A stretch of 5,552 bases of DNA from Erythrobacter sp. 34-65-8 (GTDB lineage Bacteria > Pseudomonadota > Alphaproteobacteria > Sphingomonadales > Sphingomonadaceae), in the NCBI GenBank assembly GCA_002278985.1, contig NCJP01000117.1, positions 1 to 5,552 on the forward strand. Reading direction: 5' to 3'. Below the pieces are notes generated by a model. The model was not told the DNA's origin. It ran no database searches and worked only from the letters and a program-made list of their open reading frames with translations. Below, in pieces: positions 1 to 5,552 of the stretch (the first letter of the stretch is position 1; the number at the start of each line of letters is the position of its first letter). The translations under genes and the position numbers were made by a program.

Positions 1-341
1 AGGCGCTGCTGGCCGACCTCGCCGGGCGCGTGATCGTGGCGCACGGAGCCTCGATCGAGCGCGAGGCGCTGCAAGGTGCTGTGCGTAAACTGTTCGGGTT
101 AGCGCTGCCCATCCGCAGCATCTGCACCCTGGCAATCGAGCGGTACCTTTCCCCCAATCTGGTGGGAAGCGGGCCTTACCGGCTTGGAGCCGCGCGTGTG
201 CGGCACGGGCTGCCCCCCTACGACGCCCATGATGCCCTGACTGATGCGCTGGCGGCTGCCGAGCTGTTCCTTGCCCAGTTCGCCCGGCTCCCTGCCGATA
301 TCCGGATCGGCACGCTCGAAGGCATGGCCGTCCGCCGCTAG
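1..341 (+). CDS. 3'-5' exonuclease, DnaQ/RNase T superfamily (3' end only; 5' end outside window)
   Basis: The reading frame is open from base 3 and ends with TAG at 339-341, leaving 112 residues of the C-terminal part. Two hallmarks of DEDD exonucleases are visible. An ExoII-like segment VIVAHGASIEREAL has His at 42-44 and an acidic Glu at 57-59. An ExoIII motif of the HxAxxD type, HDALTD, has His at 228-230 and Asp at 243-245, in the context YDAHDALTDALAAAELFL. The ExoI motif (DxE) should lie upstream of the window. Such enzymes remove nucleotides from 3' ends using two metal ions. They include the proofreading epsilon subunit, but this copy looks like one of the stand-alone epsilon-like proteins, not DnaQ itself. 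In ExoII the usual HNAxFD is replaced by HGASIE. GTG at base 30 is an internal Val codon, not a start. From memory, similar exonucleases occur next to DUF4212/SSS symporter genes in other proteobacteria. Cellular role and substrate are unknown. Confidence 0.8.
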   Translation, partial: ALLADLAGRVIVAHGASIEREALQGAVRKLFGLALPIRSICTLAIERYLSPNLVGSGPYRLGAARVRHGLPPYDAHDALTDALAAAELFLAQFARLPADIRIGTLEGMAVRR

Positions 342-430
342 CTCTGGCCGCATTAGACCAATGTCGCGCTCCCCGTCGGGCGCCGGGTTCCCTAGCCTTC
401 GGCCACGCTCCCGCAATGGGCGCGGGGAAA

Positions 431-437
431 AAGGAGG
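431..437 (+). promoter_or_regulatory. Strong Shine-Dalgarno for the DUF4212 gene
   Basis: The sequence AAGGAGG lies 7 bases before ATG 445, inside a purine run (428-442). It decides the start of the small symporter subunit. The same frame has an earlier ATG at 244, but that would overlap the exonuclease by about 100 bases and add a low-complexity Ser/Arg/Pro-rich leader unlike the family. Confidence 0.85.
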
Positions 438-444
438 GGAGGCC

Positions 445-723
445 ATGGCCGACAATTCACCTGACAACGAGACCAATGCGGCGGAGGGTGCCTACTGGCG
501 CGAGAACATCCGCCTGCTGGTCACCCTGATGGCGATCTGGTTCGCCTGTTCCTTCGGCGCGGGCATCCTGTTCCGCGGCTTTCTCGACCAGTTCATGATC
601 GGCGGATACCCGCTCGGTTTCTGGTTCGCGCAGCAGGGCTCGATCTACATCTTCATTGCGCTGATCTTCTACTACGTCGTCAAGATGCGGAAGATCGAGC
701 GCAAGTACGATCTCGACGATTGA
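445..723 (+). CDS. DUF4212 protein: small subunit of solute:sodium symporter
   Basis: A 92-residue membrane protein, within the usual size of the DUF4212 / Na_symport_sm family. An acidic, Asn-rich N-terminus (1-15) is followed by the family-typical YWRENIRLL (17-25). Two membrane helices follow, about 24-43 and 59-79. Between them is the conserved GGYPLGFWFAQQGSIYIF (53-70). The C-terminus is charged (KMRKIERKYDLDD). The family occurs almost always directly upstream of a VC_2705-type sodium:solute symporter and is thought to be its accessory subunit in the inner membrane; a direct role in transport is not well established. Here it ends 13 bases before the large-subunit start, so co-transcription and probably translational coupling are expected. 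ATG 445 was chosen for the AAGGAGG seven bases upstream and for the match of the N-terminus to the family. No truncation or missing motif is seen. Confidence 0.93.
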   Translation: MADNSPDNETNAAEGAYWRENIRLLVTLMAIWFACSFGAGILFRGFLDQFMIGGYPLGFWFAQQGSIYIFIALIFYYVVKMRKIERKYDLDD

Positions 724-733
724 GGGGGGCGGG
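724..733 (+). promoter_or_regulatory. Weak G-rich ribosome binding region of the large symporter subunit
   Basis: The 13-base gap between the small-subunit stop (721-723) and ATG 737 contains GGGGGGCGGG, with GAGGG formed together with the stop codon. There is no proper AGGAGG. Compared with the strong site of the upstream gene this is poor, which suggests that ribosomes arrive mainly by coupling from the small subunit. Confidence 0.45.
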
Positions 734-736
734 ACC

Positions 737-2515
737 ATGGACACACAGACCCTGATCTATCTCTTCGTGGGCGCGAGCTTCGCGCTTTATATCGGCATTG
801 CGCTGTGGGCGCGGGCCGGTTCGACGAAAGAGTTCTACGTCGCCGGCGGCGGGGTCAGCCCTGTCGTCAACGGAATGGCAACCGCAGCCGACTGGATGAG
901 CGCGGCCAGCTTCCTGTCAATGGCCGGCCTGATTGCCTTCATGGGCTATGACGGCTCGGTCTACCTGATGGGCTGGACTGGCGGATACGTGATGCTGGCG
1001 CTGCTGCTGGCACCATACCTGCGCAAGTTCGGCCAGTTCACCGTGCCGGATTTCATCGGCACCCGGTACTACTCCAACGCAGCTCGCGTGGTGGCCGTGG
1101 TGTGCCTGATCTTCATCAGCTTCACCTATATCGCCGGGCAGATGCGGGGCGTGGGGATCGTGTTTTCGCGCTTCCTCGACGTGCCGATCAACCTCGGCGT
1201 GATTATCGGCATGGGAATCGTGTTCGTCTATGCCGTGCTCGGCGGGATGAAGGGGATCACCTACACCCAGGTGGCGCAATACTGCGTGCTGATCTTCGCC
1301 TATATGGTGCCGGCTTTCTTCATCAGCTTCATGGTGACGGGCAACCCGATTCCGCAGCTGGGGCTGGGCTCCACCGTGAATGACGGGTCCGGCATGTATG
1401 TGTTGCAGAAACTCGACCTGGTGCTGACTGACCTGGGCTTCACCGCCTACACCAGCGGCAGCAAGTCGATGATCGACGTGTTCTGCATCACCATGGCGCT
1501 GATGGTCGGCACAGCGGGGCTTCCGCACGTGATCGTCCGCTTCTTCACCGTTCCCAAGGCGTCCGACGCCCGCAAGTCGGCCGGCTGGGCGCTGATCTTC
1601 ATTGCCCTGCTCTACACCACGGCCCCGGCTGTGGCGGCGTTCTCGCGGCTCAACCTGATCGATACGATGAACGAGACGAGCTATGCGCAAGCGCCGGGCT
1701 GGTTCAAGAAGTGGGAAGCGAACGACCTGATCGTGTGGCAGGACAAGAATGCCGACGGCAAGGTGCAGATCGCCAAGGGCGACGTGTTCAAGGGCAAGCC
1801 GGAGTTCACCGAAGGGGCCGGCCCCTCGGGTGAGCGCCAGGTCAGGAACGAGAGCGTGGCCGACAACGCCAACGAGCTTTATGTCGACAACGACATCATG
1901 GTTCTGGCCAACCCGGAGATCGCCAATCTTCCGGGCTGGGTGATTGCTCTGGTGGCGGCAGGCGGTCTCGCGGCAGCGTTGTCGACTGCGGCTGGTCTGC
2001 TGCTGGTGATTTCCAGCTCAATCAGCCACGATCTGCTGAAGAGCACCTTCCGCCCGAACATCTCGGAGAAGGGCGAACTGATGGCGGCACGTCTCGCCGC
2101 AACGGCGGCGATCGTGGTGGCAGGCTATCTCGGCATCTATCCGCCAGGATGGGTGGCGCAGGTGGTCGCCTTCGCCTTCGGTCTGGCCGCAGCCTCGCTC
2201 TTCCCGGCCATCTTCATGGGGATTTTCTCCAAGTCGATGAACAAGGAAGGCGCGATTGCCGGGATGATCTCGGGGCTGGTGTTCACCTTTGGCTACATCT
2301 TCTACTTCAAGCTGGTGGTGGATCCGGCGATGAATGTGGCGGACAACTGGTTCCTGGGCATCTCGCCCGAAGGGATCGGGGTGGTCGGCATGGTGATCAA
2401 CTTTGTCATCGCCATCGCGGTGTCCAAGGTGACCAAGAGCCCGCCGGTGGAAATCCGCAAGCTGGTCGACTCGATCCGCGTGCCGCGCGGAGCAGGGGAA
2501 GCCCACGTCCACTGA
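737..2515 (+). CDS. Sodium:solute symporter large subunit, VC_2705 subfamily (ActP-like, SSS/SLC5 family)
   Basis: A 592-residue inner-membrane permease with about 13 hydrophobic segments, expected to couple Na+ entry to uptake of a small solute, probably an organic acid such as acetate. Diagnostic stretches are FYVAGGGVSPVVNGMATAAD (33-52) followed by WMSAASFLSMAGL; FTVPDFIGTRYYS near residue 97; GGMKGITYTQ (169-178), the SSS signature region; and GLPHVIVRFFT (261-271). In the helix AAALSTAAGLLLVISSSISHDL, Ser416-Thr417 match the PutP Ser340-Thr341 pair that binds the Na2 sodium, and Asp52 corresponds to the early-helix Asp55 of PutP. A hydrophilic insert (about 308-397) separates two membrane segments, distinguishes this subfamily from ordinary ActP/PutP, and carries an EF-hand-like loop (336-347). 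Substrate cannot be read from sequence. The gene pairs with DUF4212 upstream and is closed by an intrinsic terminator downstream. The symbol actP is withheld because true ActP belongs to a neighbouring subfamily. Confidence 0.93.
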   Translation: MDTQTLIYLFVGASFALYIGIALWARAGSTKEFYVAGGGVSPVVNGMATAADWMSAASFLSMAGLIAFMGYDGSVYLMGWTGGYVMLALLLAPYLRKFGQFTVPDFIGTRYYSNAARVVAVVCLIFISFTYIAGQMRGVGIVFSRFLDVPINLGVIIGMGIVFVYAVLGGMKGITYTQVAQYCVLIFAYMVPAFFISFMVTGNPIPQLGLGSTVNDGSGMYVLQKLDLVLTDLGFTAYTSGSKSMIDVFCITMALMVGTAGLPHVIVRFFTVPKASDARKSAGWALIFIALLYTTAPAVAAFSRLNLIDTMNETSYAQAPGWFKKWEANDLIVWQDKNADGKVQIAKGDVFKGKPEFTEGAGPSGERQVRNESVADNANELYVDNDIMVLANPEIANLPGWVIALVAAGGLAAALSTAAGLLLVISSSISHDLLKSTFRPNISEKGELMAARLAATAAIVVAGYLGIYPPGWVAQVVAFAFGLAAASLFPAIFMGIFSKSMNKEGAIAGMISGLVFTFGYIFYFKLVVDPAMNVADNWFLGISPEGIGVVGMVINFVIAIAVSKVTKSPPVEIRKLVDSIRVPRGAGEAHVH

Positions 2516-2541
2516 TACCAGTCAACCGGGTCGCACGAAGG

Positions 2542-2574
2542 GAGGGCGGTGCCGCAGGGCGCCGCCCTCTTTTT
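2542..2574 (+). terminator. Intrinsic (Rho-independent) terminator after the symporter genes
   Basis: Bases 2542-2553 (GAGGGCGGTGCC) pair with 2558-2569 (GGCGCCGCCCTC). This gives a 12-bp GC-rich stem with one G-U wobble (2550/2561) and a four-base loop GCAG, followed at once by five T (2570-2574) and then CTT. It starts 27 bases after the symporter stop. The geometry is near ideal for intrinsic termination, so most transcripts of the DUF4212-symporter unit should end here instead of reading into the kinase. Confidence 0.9.
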
Positions 2575-2575
2575 C

Positions 2576-2603
2576 TTGAAATACAGCGGGGCTCGGCTAG
2601 CCT
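2576..2603 (+). promoter_or_regulatory. Candidate sigma-70-type promoter for the sensor kinase gene
   Basis: TTGAAA (2576-2581) is a good -35 match, and TAGCCT (2598-2603) is a fair -10 with a 16-base spacer. Read against the alphaproteobacterial pattern, the -10 side GCTAG (2596-2600) resembles GCTAnA. The -35 begins two bases after the terminator T-run. Transcription would start about 20 bases before ATG 2632, leaving room for the ribosome binding site. Support comes from position and from the need for a promoter after a strong terminator; the -10 itself is only a partial match. Confidence 0.4.
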
Positions 2604-2615
2604 TTGAGAAGGGAT

Positions 2616-2621
2616 AGGAGG
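2616..2621 (+). promoter_or_regulatory. Shine-Dalgarno of the sensor kinase gene
   Basis: AGGAGG lies 10 bases before ATG 2632. An in-frame TGA at 2605-2607 and the absence of ATG, GTG or TTG between it and 2632 in this frame fix 2632 as the most upstream possible start. Confidence 0.8.
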
Positions 2622-2631
2622 AGCGCATCCG

Positions 2632-5552
2632 ATGCTGTTCGGAGCGGCCATTGCAGCGGCAGCGATCTATCTGGCCGGGCTGTTCTGGCTCGCGGCTTGG
2701 CGGGACCGCGTGCGCAATGCAGGATGGCTCGCCCGACCGGGCCTGTCGGGCTGGGTCTATGGCCTGTCACTGGGGGTCTATTGCACCAGCTGGACCTTCT
2801 TCGGGGGGGTTGGCACTGCGGCCACGGCGGGCCTGGAGTTCCTGCCGATCTATCTCGGGCCGATCCTGGTGTTCACCTTCGGCTTCGGACTGGTGCGACG
2901 GATCCTTGCCCAGTCGCGGGCACAGCATTCGACTTCGATCGCGGATTTCCTGTCGGCCCGATATGGCAAGAGTGCAGGGGTGGCGGCGCTGGTCACGGTG
3001 ATCGCAACGGTCGGCTCGCTACCCTATATGGCTCTGCAACTGCAATCGGTCGGCACGGCGCTGGTGATGGTCGGGGGCAACGAGGCCGGTGCGCTGGCGC
3101 GCGACGAAATCGTCGCTGCCGTTGCGGTGTTGATGGCGCTGTTCGCAGTCCTGTTCGGATCGCGCCGGGCCGACCGCGCGGGCGACAATGCCGGGCTGGT
3201 CCTGACCATCGCGGTCGAGGCAGTGGTCAAGCTAGTCGCGCTACTGGCTGTCGCGGCACTGGCCATCGCCTTGCTGGCGAGCGGCCCGGCTCAGCCGGTG
3301 GAGCCCCTGTTCGCAGTCACCCAGATCGATGCGCGCTTTGCGGTGCTGACCCTGCTCGCCGCCTGTGCGGTCCTGTGCCTGCCGCGCCAGTTCCACATGA
3401 CCTTCGTTGAAGCGACGGCAGACCGGGCAACCCCGGCAATGCAATGGGTGTTTCCCGCCTATCTGGTGCTGACTTCGCTGGTTATCGTTCCGATCGTGCT
3501 GGCAGGTGTGGCCGTGCTGCCAGCGGGGACCGACGCCGATGCCATCGTCATGGCGCTGCCGCTCAATGTCGGTAACTCGGCGCTCGCTTTGCTCGTGTTC
3601 ATCGGCGGGTTCTCTGCCGCCAGCGGCATGATTGTGGTCGCCAGCGTGGCCCTGTCGACCATGATCACCAATGACCTGATTGCTCCGGTGGCCTTCCGCC
3701 GAGTGCTGCAAGGGGAGGCCGACCGCGCCGGGCTCGCGCACCGCCTGCTGATGATCCGGCGGCTGGTGATCTGCCTGCTGATGCTGATGGCATACCTGTT
3801 TTACCGCGGCTTCGGTGGGGCGACCAATCTGGCCGGACTGGGCACGCTGGCCTTTGCCGCAGCTGCCCAGTTTGCACCGGGGCTGGTCCTCGGCGTGTTG
3901 AGCCGCGCGGGAAATCGGGCTGGCATGATTTCCGGGCTGCTGACCGGTTTTGCGGCGTGGCTCTGCCTGCTGATCTTGCCTGCTGCAACCGGGCAACCGC
4001 CGGTCCTGTCGATCCATCCTGACGCTCTCGTGTCGGGCGTGTTGATCAGTCTGGGGGCGAACCTTGCCGCCTACTGGATCGGTTCGGCCATGTTCCGGCC
4101 CCGTTTGCGCGATGCGGTGCAGGCGGCCAGCTTTGTCGGTGCCAGCCTGCCGGGAGAAACCCATGCCTACGGCACGGCCAAGCGGGTGGCGGACATCCGC
4201 CTGCTGCTGACCCAGTTCGTGGGCATGCGGCGGGCCGCTGCGGCGCTGCTCGCCATGCCGCGTTCCTATCGCGATGCGGATCAGGCCGACCCAGAGCTGC
4301 TCAGCATGGCGGAACGGATGATTGCGGGGGTTGTCGGCAGTTCCTCCGCGCGGATGCTGGTGGCGAGCTGGGCACAGGGCGAGCCGGTGCCCCTGGCCGA
4401 AGTCATGGCTATGTTCGACGAGACGGGGCGGCGGCTGACCTTCAGCGGCGACCTGCTGCAGATCGCGATCGAGAACATTGATCAGGGGGTGGCGCTGGTC
4501 GATGCCGAGATGAACCTCGTCGCCTGGAATCGCCGCTACCAGCAGATGTTCGAACTGCCGGACGAGCTGGTCAATGTCGGCACCCCGATTGCCGACCTGA
4601 TCCGCTACAATATGCGCAAGGGGCAGATTGGCGATGTCGAGATCGAAGACCAGGTCACCCGCCGACTCGGCCACATGCGTGCGGGGCGCGAACACCGGAT
4701 GGAGCGCGAGCAGCATGACGGGCGGATCATGCGGATTGTCGGCAATCCGGCCCCGGGCGGCGGTTATGTGACCTCCTACACCGATATCACCGCCGACCGC
4801 CTCGCCGAACAGGCTCTCGAAAGCAAGGTGGCGGAGCGCACCACGCAGCTCAGCGAAGCCAATGCTGCGCTGGAGAAAGCGACCCGGTCCAAGACCCGTT
4901 TTCTTGCCGCAGCCAGCCATGACCTGATCCAGCCGCTCAATGCCGCGCGGCTGTTTGCTTCAGCCCTGGGCGAGGAAGTGCAATCGAACGAACAGCTTTC
5001 TCGGCTGGTCCGCGACCTTGACGGCTCGATTGCCTCGGCCGACCGGCTGATCCGGACCCTGCTCGACATTTCCAAACTTGACGGGGGCGGGATCGAGCCG
5101 CGCCATGAGCCCCTGGCAGTCAACGACCTGCTGGACGATCTGGTGCGTGATTTTGCGGTGCAGGCCAGCGCGCGCGGGATCGAACTGCGCCGGGTCGCCT
5201 CATCTGCCTGGATTGAAAGCGACCGGGGGTTGCTCGCCAGTGTGCTGCGCAACCTCGTCAGCAATGCAGTGCGTTACACTCGGTCTGGCAAGGTGCTGAT
5301 CGGGGTGCGCCGGTCAGGCGGGAACATATTGCTGTGCGTCTACGATACCGGTCCGGGCATTGCCGAGGCCGACCAGGAGCGGATCTTCGAAGAGTTCCAG
5401 CGCGCAGCCGGAGACCGGGAGGGGCTCGGGCTCGGGCTTGCCATCGTGCGACGCACGGCGAGGCTGCTCGGAATGCCGGTTTTGATCCGCTCAAGGATCG
5501 GTCGCGGCAGTCTGTTTGCGGTCGGGGTGCCGGTTTTGCGCTGGGGAGCCAG
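2632..5552 (+). CDS. Transporter-fused sensor histidine kinase, CbrA/CrbS-like: SSS-STAC-like-PAS-HisKA-HATPase (3' end outside window)
   Basis: The frame is open for 973 codons and leaves the window without a stop. Residues 1-488 form a multi-helix SSS/SLC5 transporter domain with the kinase-type signature YCTSWTFFGG (50-59) and ADFLSARYGKS (104-114). Residues about 515-600 (with DPELLSMAERMIAGVVGSSS and ARMLVAS) resemble the STAC linker of such kinases. A PAS domain (about 607-720) has GVALVDAEMNLVAWNRRY. A coiled coil (about 724-757) with the ERT..L.EAN pattern leads to the phospho-acceptor ASHDLIQPLNAARLF, His763. The ATPase domain shows the N box NLVSNAVRYT (874-883), G1 DTGPGI (905-910), F box IFEEF (918-922), G2 GLGLGLAIV (931-939) and G3 GRGS (957-960), so it looks catalytically intact. 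Relatives often end with a receiver domain, which would lie beyond the window. CrbS kinases act with CrbR to control acetate metabolism, and CbrA with CbrB to control carbon/nitrogen use. The neighbouring permease suggests a CrbS-like job here, by inference. Confidence 0.92.
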   Translation, partial: MLFGAAIAAAAIYLAGLFWLAAWRDRVRNAGWLARPGLSGWVYGLSLGVYCTSWTFFGGVGTAATAGLEFLPIYLGPILVFTFGFGLVRRILAQSRAQHSTSIADFLSARYGKSAGVAALVTVIATVGSLPYMALQLQSVGTALVMVGGNEAGALARDEIVAAVAVLMALFAVLFGSRRADRAGDNAGLVLTIAVEAVVKLVALLAVAALAIALLASGPAQPVEPLFAVTQIDARFAVLTLLAACAVLCLPRQFHMTFVEATADRATPAMQWVFPAYLVLTSLVIVPIVLAGVAVLPAGTDADAIVMALPLNVGNSALALLVFIGGFSAASGMIVVASVALSTMITNDLIAPVAFRRVLQGEADRAGLAHRLLMIRRLVICLLMLMAYLFYRGFGGATNLAGLGTLAFAAAAQFAPGLVLGVLSRAGNRAGMISGLLTGFAAWLCLLILPAATGQPPVLSIHPDALVSGVLISLGANLAAYWIGSAMFRPRLRDAVQAASFVGASLPGETHAYGTAKRVADIRLLLTQFVGMRRAAAALLAMPRSYRDADQADPELLSMAERMIAGVVGSSSARMLVASWAQGEPVPLAEVMAMFDETGRRLTFSGDLLQIAIENIDQGVALVDAEMNLVAWNRRYQQMFELPDELVNVGTPIADLIRYNMRKGQIGDVEIEDQVTRRLGHMRAGREHRMEREQHDGRIMRIVGNPAPGGGYVTSYTDITADRLAEQALESKVAERTTQLSEANAALEKATRSKTRFLAAASHDLIQPLNAARLFASALGEEVQSNEQLSRLVRDLDGSIASADRLIRTLLDISKLDGGGIEPRHEPLAVNDLLDDLVRDFAVQASARGIELRRVASSAWIESDRGLLASVLRNLVSNAVRYTRSGKVLIGVRRSGGNILLCVYDTGPGIAEADQERIFEEFQRAAGDREGLGLGLAIVRRTARLLGMPVLIRSRIGRGSLFAVGVPVLRWGA

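Noticed and set aside
352..357. TTAGAC as a -35 element for the permease unit
   Set aside because: The only -10-like sequence downstream (TAGCCT at 393) is 35 bases away, far outside the usual spacing.
409..427. Hairpin TCCCGC/GCGGGG before the DUF4212 ribosome binding site
   Set aside because: The stem is only six pairs including a wobble, with a seven-base loop and an A-run instead of a T-run after it. It is not a terminator, and such stems are common in GC-rich DNA.
244..444. An upstream in-frame ATG that would extend the DUF4212 protein to 159 residues
   Set aside because: It overlaps the exonuclease by about 100 bases, the added part is Ser/Pro/Arg-rich and unlike the family, and ATG 445 has a strong Shine-Dalgarno.
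917..1690. A 257-codon open frame on the - strand, opposite the symporter
   Set aside because: His/Asp/Arg-rich low-complexity translation, no domain, lies wholly within the conserved symporter gene.
2604..3410. A 268-codon + strand frame overlapping the start of the kinase
   Set aside because: Its Arg/Gly/Ala-rich translation has no motif. The frame starting at 2632 has the ribosome binding site and conserved transporter sequence.
3241..4920. A 559-codon open frame on the - strand, opposite the kinase gene
   Set aside because: Its translation is rich in His, Gln, Arg and Gly with no recognisable domain. This is typical of the antisense of a GC-rich gene. The + strand frame carries a complete set of SSS, PAS and kinase motifs.

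Overview
The window is GC-rich bacterial DNA in which every supported gene lies on the + strand. The composition, the gene content and the close protein resemblance to alphaproteobacterial (Sphingomonadales/Erythrobacter-type) families suggest an alphaproteobacterium. This placement rests on recognition of families, not on a marker gene.

Layout: (1) bases 1-341 are the 3' end of a DnaQ-superfamily 3'-5' exonuclease whose start is outside the window. (2) After a 102-base gap, 445-723 encodes a 92-residue DUF4212 membrane protein, the small subunit of a solute:sodium symporter. (3) Thirteen bases later, 737-2515 encodes the 592-residue large subunit, a sodium:solute symporter (SSS/SLC5) of the VC_2705 subfamily, related to acetate permease ActP. 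(4) Bases 2542-2574 form a strong intrinsic terminator. A plausible promoter for the next gene starts right after it. (5) Bases 2632-5552 encode the first 973 residues of a large sensor histidine kinase whose N-terminal half is itself an SSS transporter domain. It continues through a STAC-like linker, a PAS domain, a coiled coil, a HisKA dimerisation domain and an HATPase domain. It runs off the window without a stop.

The likely theme is uptake and sensing of a small organic acid. A two-subunit Na+-coupled permease sits beside a transporter-fused kinase of the CbrA/CrbS type. In Vibrio and Pseudomonas, CrbS/CrbR systems control acetate use (acs and associated transporter genes). By analogy this kinase may sense the permease substrate or a related metabolite and tune permease expression. 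Substrate and regulation are inferred, not shown.

The window is an arrangement of known families, not a clearly new system. The points most worth a second look are the loss, in the kinase's transporter domain, of the Na+-site residues kept by its neighbouring permease; the EF-hand-like acidic loop in the permease; the terminator/promoter junction; and the unexplained linkage of an exonuclease to the permease.
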